From contig OX638353.1 in NCBI GenBank assembly GCA_951813255.1, forward strand, positions 434,001 through 498,000: 64,000 nucleotides of DNA, written 5' to 3'. Positions 26,704 through 35,826 of this stretch are shown piece after piece. This DNA comes from an uncultured Dehalococcoidia bacterium. Lineage in GTDB: Bacteria; Chloroflexota; Dehalococcoidia; Lucifugimonadales; JAAXIE01. Numbering within the stretch: position 1 is the first letter of the stretch; each line of letters opens with the position of its first letter. The position numbers were made by a program, and so were the translations under genes. Under the pieces are notes generated by a model. It did no database searches. It was not told the DNA's origin and saw only the letters and a program-made list of their open reading frames with translations.

Positions 26704-27006
26704 ATGGACTACGTGGTACGCTCGCCCATGAACCGGCCCGACGTGGCCGAGGTCCGGTACGATTGCGAATGCGGCTGCAAGCCCCGCGCCCGCTATGAAC
26801 GCGGCTCTGACGAACCTGCCCACGAGCAATGCTGCTGCGGACGCATCCACTTCGTGGGCACCGACGCTCTGCAGCAGCTAGAAGCCTTCGTTCAGCAGGA
26901 ACGCCCTGGCGAGACTTACAGCCTGTCCGTACAGCAGGTCACCGCCCCGTGGGGCGACGAAATCCCCGTAGCCTTCGGCCTCCCGCAAGAACCCCATCAC
27001 CACTGA
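26704..27006 (+). CDS. Cys/His-rich putative metal-binding protein
   Basis: The 100-residue protein has the dense cysteine patches CECGCKP (about 22-28) and EQCCCGRIHFVG (about 42-53), and ends in HHH. There is no signal peptide or membrane segment, so it is probably cytosolic. It starts with ATG at 26704, 57 bp after copA, on the same strand. A role as copper buffer or chaperone fits both the context and the composition, but that is inference; I do not recognise the family. The first cysteines could alternatively form a zinc ribbon. Confidence 0.6.
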   Translation: MDYVVRSPMNRPDVAEVRYDCECGCKPRARYERGSDEPAHEQCCCGRIHFVGTDALQQLEAFVQQERPGETYSLSVQQVTAPWGDEIPVAFGLPQEPHHH

Positions 27007-27059
27007 GCCAATAACCTCAACACTCCACGGACTATGGCTGATCTGAAGAAGGAGCGATC

Positions 27060-28277
27060 ATGGCATCAGCCGACTATGACGTTGTAATCATTGGCGGCGG
27101 TATCGTCGGCCTCTCCACCGCCATGCGGCTGACGCAACTCTGTCCCGGCCGCGGCATCGCCGTTGTCGACAAGGAGAAGGAGCTAGCCACCCATCAGTCC
27201 GGCCACAACAGCGGCGTCATTCACTCCGGCATCTATTACCGCCCCGGATCCCGCAAGGCCGAGTTCTGCGTCACCGGCGGCAAGCTCCTCACCCGCTTCT
27301 GCGACGAAAACGGTATCTCCTACGACCGCTGCGGCAAGATCATCCTCGCCACCCGCGAAGAAGAACTGCCCCGGCTCGAGGAACTGCACCGCCGCGGCAA
27401 TGAGAACGGCGTCGAAGGACTTGAGATGCTCGGCCCCGGCGAACTCCGCGAAATCGAACCCAATGCCGAGGGCGTCCGCGCCCTCCACTCCCCCAACACC
27501 GGAATCATCGATTTCATTCAGGTCGCCAGGACCTACGGCGACAAGTTCCGCCAAGCAGGCGGGGATACCATCACCGATACCCGGGTGCAGGGCATCGACC
27601 GCGTGGGCGACAGCCTGCGCCTCCGCACCAACCACTCGCCCATCAACACCCGCCACATCATCAACTGCGCCGGCCTCCACGCCGACCGCGTGGCCCGCAT
27701 GATGGGCGTCTCGCCCGGCGTCAAGATCGTCCCCTTCCGAGGCGAATACTACGTGCTCCGTCCCGAAAGCAGGCACAAGATCAAGGGCCTCATCTACCCC
27801 GTCCCCGATCCCGCCATGCCCTTCTTGGGCGTCCACTTCACCCGCACCATCCACGGCATCGTCGAAGCAGGCCCCAACGCCGTCCTTGCTACATCCAGGG
27901 AGGGGTACACCAAAACCAAATTCAGCCTCGGCGACACCTTGGACACCTTCACCTATGGCGGCTTCTGGAAAATGAGCCGCCGCTTCTGGAAAGTCGGCAT
28001 CGGCGAGACCCACCGTTCCTACATGAAGTCGGTCTTCGTGAAGGACCTCCAGCGCCTCATGCCCTCCATCGAATCCAGAGACGTGGAGCCCGGCGGCAGC
28101 GGCGTCCGCGCCCAAGCCGTCGACAGCACAGGCCGCCTCTTGGACGATTTCCACATCGAGGAAGGCGGAGGCGCAGTCCACGTCCTCAACGCCCCCTCTC
28201 CCGGTGCCACTGCCTCCCTAGCCATCGGCAACCACGTCGCAGGCCTAGCAGCCAAGTCCTTCGGGTATGTGAATTAA
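27060..28277 (+). CDS. lhgO: L-2-hydroxyglutarate oxidase family FAD protein
   Basis: The 405-residue DAO-family flavoprotein has the FAD-binding motif VVIIGGGIVGLSTAMRL, the LhgO-specific HNSGVIHSGIYYRPGSRKAEFC block, an INCAGLHADRVA motif and a C-terminal NAPSPGATASLAIG block. LhgO oxidises L-2-hydroxyglutarate to 2-oxoglutarate with electrons passed to quinone. The GAAGGAGCG ribosome site precedes the ATG. The next gene is convergent. Confidence 0.93.
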   Translation: MASADYDVVIIGGGIVGLSTAMRLTQLCPGRGIAVVDKEKELATHQSGHNSGVIHSGIYYRPGSRKAEFCVTGGKLLTRFCDENGISYDRCGKIILATREEELPRLEELHRRGNENGVEGLEMLGPGELREIEPNAEGVRALHSPNTGIIDFIQVARTYGDKFRQAGGDTITDTRVQGIDRVGDSLRLRTNHSPINTRHIINCAGLHADRVARMMGVSPGVKIVPFRGEYYVLRPESRHKIKGLIYPVPDPAMPFLGVHFTRTIHGIVEAGPNAVLATSREGYTKTKFSLGDTLDTFTYGGFWKMSRRFWKVGIGETHRSYMKSVFVKDLQRLMPSIESRDVEPGGSGVRAQAVDSTGRLLDDFHIEEGGGAVHVLNAPSPGATASLAIGNHVAGLAAKSFGYVN

Positions 28278-28322
28278 GGCAAAGATGTCGAAGACCTACA
28301 CCCCGGTTCCAAGGGCGAACGT

Positions 28323-28685
28323 CTAGTCGCCGAGCATGGGGTCGAGTTTGCCGATAAACTGGCGGACACTGTTCACCCGATTCTCGACGAGTTCCGCGAG
28401 AAGCCAGTTTTCGTAGAAGTTTGTATGGAGGCTTTGGGCTACGCCAAAGAGGGTGTCGATTTCTGCGTCCCCAGTTTCTGCCACCAAGTTAGCTACGGTT
28501 CTGATCAGCAAGTAATGCGAATAGTGGTCCCAGTCCCTCGCTTCGGCGATGGCCTTGATTATCTGAGCAGTAGCTCCCCAGAGCTTCTCCGACGATTGGC
28601 GCAGGTCACCTGCTGCTAGTTCGACCTGCGCCTGTGCAAGTAGTTGGTGGCTCGTTTCACGGTATGTGGCTACTGGTGTGACCAT
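28323..28685 (-). CDS. HEPN/PaREP1-like helical protein
   Basis: The 120-residue all-helical protein matches the PaREP1/HEPN pattern: a helix with LAAGDLRQSSEKLWGATAQI, then RDWDHYSHYLLIR and AQSLHTNFYENWL. PaREP1 proteins are common in archaea and scattered in bacteria. HEPN proteins often pair with a minimal nucleotidyltransferase toxin-antitoxin partner, but none is adjacent here. The R-x4-6-H RNase motif of toxic HEPN proteins is not obvious. It is convergent with lhgO and divergent from the deacylase gene. Confidence 0.7.
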   Translation of the reverse strand: MVTPVATYRETSHQLLAQAQVELAAGDLRQSSEKLWGATAQIIKAIAEARDWDHYSHYLLIRTVANLVAETGDAEIDTLFGVAQSLHTNFYENWLLAELVENRVNSVRQFIGKLDPMLGD

Positions 28686-28778
28686 AGGCTAACCTCGTGC
28701 TGCCATTGTATCATTGCACCGTGGACCAGAGAGACCGAGTGATTCGGGCTGAGAACGAAAACCTGAGGAGTACTTCGT

Positions 28779-30380
28779 ATGGATGACATCCTGATTCGAG
28801 GCGGACAAATCATCGACGGCACCGGCACCCCAGCCCGCGATGGCGATGTAGCCATCAACGACGGGCGCATCGTAGCCGTGGGCGACTGCTCCGGGCGTGA
28901 CGCCCACCGCACAATCGACGCCTCCGGTCAGGTGGTGTCCCCTGGTTTCATCGACATCCACACCCACTCCGACTTTACCCTCCCCCTGAATCCCCTTGCT
29001 GAAAGCAAGATCCGCCAAGGCGTCACCCTCGAAGTCGTCGGCAACTGCGGCTACTCCACCGCTCCCGTCCTCAGCGGCAAGGCCGAAGCCCTCCAGGACT
29101 ACCTCGGCGCTGGCGCTCCTTGGCTCGACTACGGCCCTCGCACCTTCTCCGACTACTTGGACAGTTGGCCCGACATTTCCGTCAACACGGTCATGCAGGT
29201 TGGCCATGGCACCCTGCGCCTCATGACCATGGGCCTGGAGGATCGCTCTCCCACTTCTAGCGAGATGTCCCACATGGAATCGCTACTGGAAGAAGGGCTT
29301 CAAGCAGGCGCTCTCGGCATGTCCACTGGCCTGTTCACCGCCCCAGGCAACTACGCCCAGACCGAGGAGCTACTGGCCCTCGCAGCAGTCCTCAAGCGGC
29401 ACGGCGCAACCTACGCCTCCCACATCCGTGACGAAGCCAACCACGTATTCGACGCCGTCCGCGAGGCCATCAGCATCGGCGAGACCGCTGGCGTCCGTGT
29501 CCAGCTCGCCCACCTCAAGCTCTCCGGCACAGACAACTGGGGAGACGTCTCCTCCCTCCTCTCCCTCATCACCGAGGCCCGCGAACGTGGCGTCCAGCTT
29601 TTCGCCGACCAGTACCCCTACACCGCAGGCACCAACCCCCTCCGCAACCTCTTGCCCGTCTGGGTCCACGCCGGTGGCGTCGATGCCATGCTGGAGCGCC
29701 TCCGTGACGGCGAGTCTCGCGAGCGCATGCGCGGCGACATCCTCCAGAACGGCCTCACCAACTTCGGTCGCGTCGAGTCCTGGCACGCCGTCCGCATCGC
29801 CATCTCCCCCGAGACACCCGAACTCGCCGGTCAGACCGTGGGCCAGGTCGCCGAAGCCCGAGGCATCGACCAGCTTGACGCCGCCTGCGACATACTCCTC
29901 GAAGACCGAGGCCATACTCGCATCGTCGTCACCTCCATGGATGAACCTGACGTGCAGCGCATCCTCCAGTCACCCATGATCCTCGTAGGCTCCGACGGCA
30001 ACTCCCTCGCCCCCTATGGCGTCACCAGCCAAGGCAAGCCCCACCCCCGCTTCTACGGCACCTTCGTCCGCGTCCTCGGCCACTACTCCCGCGACATGGG
30101 CCTCCTGCCGCTCCATACCGCCATCCACAAGATGACCGGCGGCTCGGCTCAAGCCCTGCGCCTCATCAACCGTGGCACTTTGGAAGAAGGCAACTGGGCC
30201 GACGTCACCATCTTCAACCCCGACACCGTAGCCGAAGTCGCCACCTACGACGACCCCCACCAGTACGCCACCGGCGTCTCCACCGTCATAGTGAACGGCG
30301 AAATAGCCATCGACGACGGCGATCACACCGGCGCCCTCTCAGGCCGCGTCCTCCGCCGCGGCCCTAACGGCGTAGGGTGA
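28779..30380 (+). CDS. N-acyl-D-amino-acid deacylase family amidohydrolase
   Basis: The 533-residue amidohydrolase has a small beta-domain formed by both termini around a TIM barrel. Metal-site motifs are IDIHTHSDF near the N-terminus, HIRDEANHVFDAV and QLAHLKLSG, and the late VGSDGNSLAPYG. The D-aminoacylase hallmark AGALGMSTGLF is present. Such enzymes release D-amino acids or dipeptides from N-acyl forms, for example in cell-wall recycling. It is 13 bp upstream of hemE, so these genes may be co-transcribed though functionally unrelated. Confidence 0.92.
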   Translation: MDDILIRGGQIIDGTGTPARDGDVAINDGRIVAVGDCSGRDAHRTIDASGQVVSPGFIDIHTHSDFTLPLNPLAESKIRQGVTLEVVGNCGYSTAPVLSGKAEALQDYLGAGAPWLDYGPRTFSDYLDSWPDISVNTVMQVGHGTLRLMTMGLEDRSPTSSEMSHMESLLEEGLQAGALGMSTGLFTAPGNYAQTEELLALAAVLKRHGATYASHIRDEANHVFDAVREAISIGETAGVRVQLAHLKLSGTDNWGDVSSLLSLITEARERGVQLFADQYPYTAGTNPLRNLLPVWVHAGGVDAMLERLRDGESRERMRGDILQNGLTNFGRVESWHAVRIAISPETPELAGQTVGQVAEARGIDQLDAACDILLEDRGHTRIVVTSMDEPDVQRILQSPMILVGSDGNSLAPYGVTSQGKPHPRFYGTFVRVLGHYSRDMGLLPLHTAIHKMTGGSAQALRLINRGTLEEGNWADVTIFNPDTVAEVATYDDPHQYATGVSTVIVNGEIAIDDGDHTGALSGRVLRRGPNGVG

Positions 30381-30393
30381 CGGGGAGCCTGGA

Positions 30394-31461
30394 ATGACCA
30401 CACCCACCCTCACCCCCTCCCAACGCATGCTCGCCGCCTGCGAGCGCCAGCCCGTCGATGCCACCCCAATCTGGTTCATGCGTCAGGCAGGCCGCATCTT
30501 CTCCCAGTACCGCGAGTTGCGGGAGAAGCACGACATACTGACCATCGCCCGCACCCCCGAACTGGCCGCCAAGGTCACCCTCCTCCCCGTGGACGAGCTT
30601 GGCGTCGACGCCGCCGTCATGTTCGCCGACATAATGCTGCCCCTTGAGGGCATGGGCGTCCCCTTCTACATCGAGCCTGACACCGGCCCCATCATCCCCG
30701 ACCCCATCCGCACCAAGAGGGCGGTGGAAGCCATCCGCATCACCGGCCCCGAAGAAGGCACTCCCTACGTCCTCCAAGCCGTCAAACTGCTCCGTCAGCA
30801 GTTGGGAAACCGCGCCGCTCTCGTCGGTTTCTCCGGCTCCCCCTTCACCCTCGCCTGCTACATGATCGAGGGTCGTCCCTCCCGCGACTACGCCCACGCC
30901 AAGGGCCTCATGTTCGGCCAGCCCCCCGTCTGGCACGACCTCATGGGCCGCATCACCGATGTGATCGTCCTCTACCTGCGAGGCCAAGTCGAATCAGGCG
31001 TCCAGGTCGTCCAGCTTTTCGATAGCTGGGTGGGTGTCCTCAGCCCTGACCAGTACCAGCAATACGTCATGCCCTACGCCCGCCGCATATTCCAGGAATT
31101 GCGCAAGATGGGCGTCCCCTCCATCCACTTCGGCACCGGCACCGCCTCCCTGCTGGAACTCATGGCCGACGTCGGTTGTGACATGGTGAGCATCGACTGG
31201 CGTGTGCCTCTGGACCGTGCCTGGACCCGCATCGGCTACCATCACGGCATTCAAGGCAACCTCGACCCCACCATGCTCCTAGCCCCCTTCGAGGTGGCCC
31301 AAGCCGGTGCCGACGATGTTCTGGCCCGCGCCTCTGGTCGTCCCGGCCACGTCTTCAACCTCGGCCATGGCGTCCTCCCCCAAACCGACCCCGCCGACCT
31401 TGCCCGCCTCGTCGAACACGTCCACCAGCGCAGTTCCGAAATCCTCGCGTCCCAAGTCTAG
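30394..31461 (+). CDS. hemE: Uroporphyrinogen decarboxylase
   Basis: HemE converts uroporphyrinogen III to coproporphyrinogen III. The 355-residue TIM-barrel enzyme has the signature PIWFMRQAGR near the N-terminus, the active-site Asp in VMFADIMLPLEGMG, the GFSGSPFTLACYMIEG block and a conserved tyrosine/His region near the C-terminus (FNLGHGVLP). The gene is followed 4 bp later by hemH. Confidence 0.96.
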   Translation: MTTPTLTPSQRMLAACERQPVDATPIWFMRQAGRIFSQYRELREKHDILTIARTPELAAKVTLLPVDELGVDAAVMFADIMLPLEGMGVPFYIEPDTGPIIPDPIRTKRAVEAIRITGPEEGTPYVLQAVKLLRQQLGNRAALVGFSGSPFTLACYMIEGRPSRDYAHAKGLMFGQPPVWHDLMGRITDVIVLYLRGQVESGVQVVQLFDSWVGVLSPDQYQQYVMPYARRIFQELRKMGVPSIHFGTGTASLLELMADVGCDMVSIDWRVPLDRAWTRIGYHHGIQGNLDPTMLLAPFEVAQAGADDVLARASGRPGHVFNLGHGVLPQTDPADLARLVEHVHQRSSEILASQV

Positions 31462-31465
31462 AGCC

Positions 31466-32404
31466 GTGTTCGACTCCCCCATCGGCGTCCTCCTCATGAC
31501 CTTCGGCGCCGCCGCAACTCCCCAGGACGTTCCCGCCTACCTCGGCCGCGTCCGCGGAGGCCCACCCACTCCCGAACTCGTGGCCGAGTTCCAGCGTCGC
31601 TACCGCCTAGCAGGTGGTTCCCTTCTGGTCCGCAACACCTGGGCCCAAGCCCTCGCCCTCCAGTCCCTGCTTGAGTCCCAGCACGCCGATGGCCCCACGT
31701 TCAAGGTCAGTGTGGGCATGCGCCATACACCCCCCTTTATCCACGAAGGACTCCAGCAGCTTGTCAACAAAGGTGCGACCCAGGTCATCGGCCTCATCCT
31801 CTCCCCCCAATACTCCCCCTACATCATGGGCGGCTACCATCGCGCCCTCGACGAAGCAAGAGAGGCCGTCTCCCCAAGTCTGACGGTGCGAGTAGCCGGG
31901 GCATGGCACACCCTCCCTGCCTTCATCGACGCCCTCGCCCGTCGTGTGTCCGAGGCCTTGGATTCTGTCCCCCAAGCGGAGCGCGATGATGTCGCCATCC
32001 TCATGACAGCCCACAGCCTCCCCAAGGTCGTCGCCGATCGTGAGCCCGATTACCTCCAACAGCTCGGCGACACTGCCAACGCCGTAGCCCATCATGCCGG
32101 TCTTTCACCTGACCAGTGGCAGTTCGCCTACCAGAGCGCAGGCCACACCCCCCAGGAATGGCTCCGTCCCGACATAAAGGAACTCTTTCCCGCCCTCCGC
32201 CAAGCCGGCCATCGCCGCGCCCTCGTCGTCCCCGTCCAATTCCTCTCCGACCACCTCGAAGTCCTCTACGACATCGACGTGGCAGCCAGGCAAGAGGCGG
32301 ATGAAGCCGGTATCCACCTCATGCGCATCCAGACCCCCGGCCTCATGCCCCAGATGATCGAGGCACTGGCTGAGGTGGTGCAGCGGGAGTTGGGCATTCG
32401 TTGA
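31466..32404 (+). CDS. hemH: Ferrochelatase (coproporphyrin/protoporphyrin)
   Basis: HemH inserts ferrous iron into a porphyrin. The 312-residue product shows VLLMTFGAAATPQDV, RHTPPFIHEGL, LSPQYSPYIMGGYHRAL and the C-terminal VVPVQFLSDHLEVLYDID, with the conserved His of FLSDHLE. A GTG at 31466 just after the hemE stop is chosen; the frame is open further upstream but overlaps hemE. Whether it uses coproporphyrin (HemQ pathway) or protoporphyrin cannot be told, because no hemQ or hemG/Y is present here. Confidence 0.93.
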   Translation: MFDSPIGVLLMTFGAAATPQDVPAYLGRVRGGPPTPELVAEFQRRYRLAGGSLLVRNTWAQALALQSLLESQHADGPTFKVSVGMRHTPPFIHEGLQQLVNKGATQVIGLILSPQYSPYIMGGYHRALDEAREAVSPSLTVRVAGAWHTLPAFIDALARRVSEALDSVPQAERDDVAILMTAHSLPKVVADREPDYLQQLGDTANAVAHHAGLSPDQWQFAYQSAGHTPQEWLRPDIKELFPALRQAGHRRALVVPVQFLSDHLEVLYDIDVAARQEADEAGIHLMRIQTPGLMPQMIEALAEVVQRELGIR

Positions 32405-32453
32405 CGCGCCCTAGCTTCCTAGGCTAGTCTTGCCCTTTCCAAGAGCATTCTTC

Positions 32454-32873
32454 ATGACAGTCACATCCGTCGACACCACCCGCCTGCGGCTCACCGCACA
32501 AGACGGCAGCGATGGCGTCCTCCTCGGCACCCGCTGCACCGAATGCGGTGTCTACTCCTTCGGCGCAGCCGTCATGTGCCTGCACTGCACCTCCGCCGCC
32601 TTGGAAGAAACAACACTCAGCACCCACGGCACCCTCTACAGCTACACCCTCGTCCACGTCCCCCCCGGCGGCTGGCCCGGCCCCGTCCCCTACATCCTCG
32701 GCCAAGTTGAACTTCCCGAAGGCCCCCACATCATGGCCGAGATCGTCGACACCTCCTTCGACGAATTGTCTGTGGGCATGCCCATGACCTTGGCCCTGCA
32801 GAACGTAACCCTGCCGGACGGTGGCGAGGAAAAGGCAGTGTATAAGTGGCGTCTTAAAGGGGGCTCGGCATGA
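32454..32873 (+). CDS. DUF35-type OB-fold protein with rubredoxin-like zinc ribbon
   Basis: The 139-residue protein has an N-terminal helix and zinc ribbon (CTECGVYSFGAAVMCLHC, two CxxC pairs) followed by an OB-fold (GTLYSYTLVHVPP...). DUF35 proteins act as the acyl-CoA-binding partner that channels intermediates to thiolases and HMG-CoA synthases, or as a subunit of aldolases. The stop codon overlaps the thiolase ATG by 4 bp, the classical DUF35-thiolase pairing. An upstream TTG at 32430 is a less likely start. Confidence 0.88.
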   Translation: MTVTSVDTTRLRLTAQDGSDGVLLGTRCTECGVYSFGAAVMCLHCTSAALEETTLSTHGTLYSYTLVHVPPGGWPGPVPYILGQVELPEGPHIMAEIVDTSFDELSVGMPMTLALQNVTLPDGGEEKAVYKWRLKGGSA

Positions 32874-34012
32874 CGGGACGCAAGGTAATGGTCGCCGGCG
32901 TAGGCCTTCACCCCTTCGGCCGCTTCGGCAACAAGGACCTCGCCACCCTAGCCCGCGAGGCAGTCCTCGAAGCTCTCAAGGACTCCGGCGTCCCATGGAA
33001 GTCCATCCCTGTCGCCTACTTTGGCCACGTCTACTACCACGGCATGTCCGTGGGCGAGACCACCCTCGCCCCCTTGGGCCTCACCGGTGTCCCCATCATC
33101 AACGTCGAAAACGCCTGCTCCAGCGGCTCCACCGCCTTCTGGCAGGCCTACTGGGGCATCAGCAGCGGCGTCTACGACCTAGCCCTCGCCTTCGGCGCCG
33201 AACTCGTACCCCGCGGTCCTGTAACCGTGACCGCCGAAGATAGCCCCGACCGCTTCATCGGTGGCGACCACATGATGGCTGGCTACGCCCTGCGCGCCCG
33301 CCGCTACATGGAAGAAACCGGCGCCCCGCCCGGAGCCCTAGCCCAAGTCTCGGTGAAAGCCCGCAACAACGCCTCCCTCAATCCCTACGCCCACCGCAAA
33401 GAGACCTACACGCAGGAGCAGGTCCTTCGCTCCCGTCCCATCGCCGACCCCCTGACCCTGCTCCAATGCTGCCCCACCAGTGAAGGTGCTGCCGCTGCCG
33501 TGCTCTGCGCCGAAGACGCCCTCGACCGCTACGGCATCGACCACTCCCGCGCCGTAACCATCGCAGCCGCAGTCCTCACCTCCGGCTCCTACAACGGCCG
33601 CGGCAGCGACCACTCCGCCTTCAGTCCCTACCGCACCGAGCCCGGCGCCGATAAGGCCTACGAAATGGCAGGTCTAGGCCCCGAGGATGTCGACCTCACC
33701 CAGGTGCACGACGCCGCCACCATCGGTGAATTGCAACAGATCGAGTCCCTCCAGCTCACCGGCCCCGGCGAGGCTTGGCGCGCCACCCTCGACGGCCGCA
33801 CCGAGATCACCGGCGACATCCCCGTCAACACCGACGGCGGCCTCCTCGCAATGGGCCATCCCTTCGGTGCCACCGGCATCCGTCAAGTCCACGAAACTGT
33901 CCTCCAGCTACGAGGCGAAGCCGGCCCACGACAGGTGGCTGACGCCAGAGTTGGCGTAGCCCAGTGCTCCGGCGCAGGCGACGTCACTACCGTTCACATT
34001 TTCAGCAAGTAA
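32870..34012 (+). CDS. Thiolase family protein (SCP-x/acetyl-CoA acetyltransferase-like)
   Basis: The 380-residue thiolase-fold protein has the nucleophile cysteine in VENACSSGS and the C-terminal GHPFGATGIRQVHE block. The middle part resembles the SCP2/archaeal thiolase branch, in which partner DUF35 proteins are required. It should catalyse thiolytic cleavage or Claisen condensation of an acyl-CoA. The reaction direction is unknown, but the neighbouring amidase and Rieske genes suggest catabolism. Confidence 0.9.
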   Translation: MTGRKVMVAGVGLHPFGRFGNKDLATLAREAVLEALKDSGVPWKSIPVAYFGHVYYHGMSVGETTLAPLGLTGVPIINVENACSSGSTAFWQAYWGISSGVYDLALAFGAELVPRGPVTVTAEDSPDRFIGGDHMMAGYALRARRYMEETGAPPGALAQVSVKARNNASLNPYAHRKETYTQEQVLRSRPIADPLTLLQCCPTSEGAAAAVLCAEDALDRYGIDHSRAVTIAAAVLTSGSYNGRGSDHSAFSPYRTEPGADKAYEMAGLGPEDVDLTQVHDAATIGELQQIESLQLTGPGEAWRATLDGRTEITGDIPVNTDGGLLAMGHPFGATGIRQVHETVLQLRGEAGPRQVADARVGVAQCSGAGDVTTVHIFSK

Positions 34013-34027
34013 CACGACGGAGGGGTT

Positions 34028-35443
34028 ATGGAAGATAAGGAACTGGCCTTCACCCCAGCTTGGAGACTCAAGGAGATGCTCGACTCCCGCGAGCTCTCGC
34101 CCGTCGAGCTGACTGACGTATACCTCCGCCGCATCGAAGCCCTCGACGGGCAACTCAACTCCTACCTCACTGTCTCCGGCGACGAGGCCCGCGCCTCTGC
34201 CAAGGAAGCAGAGGACAAGATTGCCCGCGGTGACAAGGGCGCCCTCCTCGGCCTCCCCGTCGCCATCAAGGACTTGGAGGTCACCAAGGGCATCCGCAGC
34301 ACCATGGGCTCCTATGTCTTTCGTGACACCATACCCGACCAGGACTCTGCCTTGGTGGAGCGTGTGCGAAACGCCGGTGGCATCATCTTGGGCAAGACCA
34401 ACACCCCTGAGTTCGGCTCTGCAGGCATCACTGAGAACAAGCTCGGTCCGCCTTGCCGTAACCCGTGGGACACAGACCGCACTCCCGGCGGCTCTAGCGG
34501 TGGCGCAGGTGCGGCCCTAGCCGCCGGCCTTTGTCCCTTAGCTTCCGGTAGCGACGCCGGTGGCTCCATACGCATCCCTGCCAGCTTCTGCGGTGTCTAC
34601 GGCATCAAGGGCACCTTCGGCCGCGTCCCCCGCGTCGGAGGCCTCGGACGCCCCTCCCCGAACTTGGCGTCTCACCCCGGCCCCATGTCCCGCACCGTCC
34701 GAGACTCCGCCATGTTCCTGCAGGCCATCGCAGGCTACGACCGCCGCGACCCCAACTCTCTCCGCGAAGAGCCCCCCGACTTCATGGCGGGGCTGGATTC
34801 AGGCGTAAGAGGCCTGCGAGTCGCTTGGAGCACCGACCTCGGCTACGCTGCCGTAGACCCCGAGGTTGCCAGCGTCGCCAGTGCCTCGGCCCGCCTGTTC
34901 GAAGAGTTGGGTTGCAGTGTAGACGAACCGGGCATCACGCTGGACGACCCCATACCAAGCTTCCTCGACATCTTCTGCACCACAGGGTACGTCGGCAACG
35001 GCCATCTGCTGGAAGAACACGAAGACGAACTCACCAGCTACGTCCTCGACTCCATGCGCCACGCCCAGCAGGTAACAGGAGCCGACTTCGCCCGCGCCCT
35101 GCGTGCCGTCGAAGTCCTGCGCACCAAGCTTGGTGATCTCTTCGATCAGTACGACCTCTTGATGACCCCCACCATGGCCGTCCCCGCCTTCCGCATCGGC
35201 GAAGCACCCCGCACCATCGGAGGCCGTGAGGTGCGCCCCGCGTGGGATTACACGCCCTTCACCTCACCCTTCAACATGACCGGCCTGCCCGCCGCCAGCG
35301 TCCCCTGTGGCTTCTCGTCCGAGGGCATGCCCATAGGCCTCCACATCATCGGGGCCAAGGGTCAGGAGAATGCGGTGCTGCGAGCGTCGGCAGCCTTCGA
35401 GCAAGCCCGGCCATGGGCCCATCTGCTCCCGCCCGTGTCCTGA
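34028..35443 (+). CDS. Amidase signature family hydrolase
   Basis: The 471-residue protein has the Ser-cisSer-Lys triad of the amidase signature family: the Lys in LPVAIKDLEV, the cis-Ser in TPGGSSGGAGAAL and the nucleophile in GSDAGGSIRIPASFCG. It is close in length to GatA, but no gatB or gatC is near, so a stand-alone amidase acting on an aliphatic or aryl amide is more likely. The GGAGGGG ribosome site precedes the ATG. Confidence 0.93.
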   Translation: MEDKELAFTPAWRLKEMLDSRELSPVELTDVYLRRIEALDGQLNSYLTVSGDEARASAKEAEDKIARGDKGALLGLPVAIKDLEVTKGIRSTMGSYVFRDTIPDQDSALVERVRNAGGIILGKTNTPEFGSAGITENKLGPPCRNPWDTDRTPGGSSGGAGAALAAGLCPLASGSDAGGSIRIPASFCGVYGIKGTFGRVPRVGGLGRPSPNLASHPGPMSRTVRDSAMFLQAIAGYDRRDPNSLREEPPDFMAGLDSGVRGLRVAWSTDLGYAAVDPEVASVASASARLFEELGCSVDEPGITLDDPIPSFLDIFCTTGYVGNGHLLEEHEDELTSYVLDSMRHAQQVTGADFARALRAVEVLRTKLGDLFDQYDLLMTPTMAVPAFRIGEAPRTIGGREVRPAWDYTPFTSPFNMTGLPAASVPCGFSSEGMPIGLHIIGAKGQENAVLRASAAFEQARPWAHLLPPVS

Positions 35444-35478
35444 GCCAATTCCCACGGGGAGCCCGTGTCTGATCAGGC

Positions 35479-35530
35479 CTCCTGTACCGTTTGGGTGTAA
35501 GCCTGCCGGTACAGGAGACCTGCCCAGGTC
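35479..35530. repeat. Nested perfect inverted repeats after the amidase gene
   Basis: CTCCTGTACCG (35479-35489) pairs perfectly with CGGTACAGGAG (35507-35517) across a 17-nt loop. Directly overlapping it, GAGACCTG (35515-35522) pairs with CAGGTCTC (35525-35532). There is no T-tract. They could slow RNA polymerase after the amidase gene, or be mutually exclusive RNA hairpins. The rest of 35533-35690 shows nothing I can identify. Confidence 0.5.
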
Positions 35531-35724
35531 TCCGCCGGTGACATCTTTCGGTTGACGCCCCCGCCCTGCCCGGCTACCCTCAATCCAAGGCTCCACGACG
35601 GCAGCAGTCTCCATTCTGGGGAGCATCTTGACTGTATCGGTGGGTAGCAGAAAGAAATCTGGAGTGGTGGAAGGCACAGACGCAAAGCTGGTTCATAGCT
35701 GTGGAGACAGCATTCCAGGTGAAC

Positions 35725-35826
35725 GGGAATGTACCGGGAATGTCATGGGAATGCACCCGGAGTGTCACGGCAATGCACCTGGAATGCCACGGCAATGCAC
35801 CCGGAATGCCACGGCAATGGCACCGG
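35725..35826. repeat. Tandem 11-bp array B upstream of the first Rieske gene
   Basis: Nine consecutive units contain A(A/G)TG at 35728, 35739, 35750, 35761, 35772, 35783, 35794, 35805 and 35816: an exact 11-bp period. Units alternate between GGCAATGCACC-like and GGAATGCCAC-like forms, giving a 22-bp higher-order repeat in the second half. A copy of the shared module (GTTCATAGCTGTGG, 35691-35704) precedes the array, and a GGAATG in reverse sits at 35711. It ends 86 bp upstream of the Rieske start. One turn of DNA per unit suggests a phased protein-binding array. Confidence 0.8.

Noticed and set aside
34028..35443. GatA subunit of the amidotransferase
   Set aside because: Signature and length fit, but gatB/gatC are absent and the neighbours are catabolic, so a generic amidase is the safer call.
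35725..35826. CRISPR array
   Set aside because: Units are 11 bp tandem repeats without spacers, and no cas gene is present.
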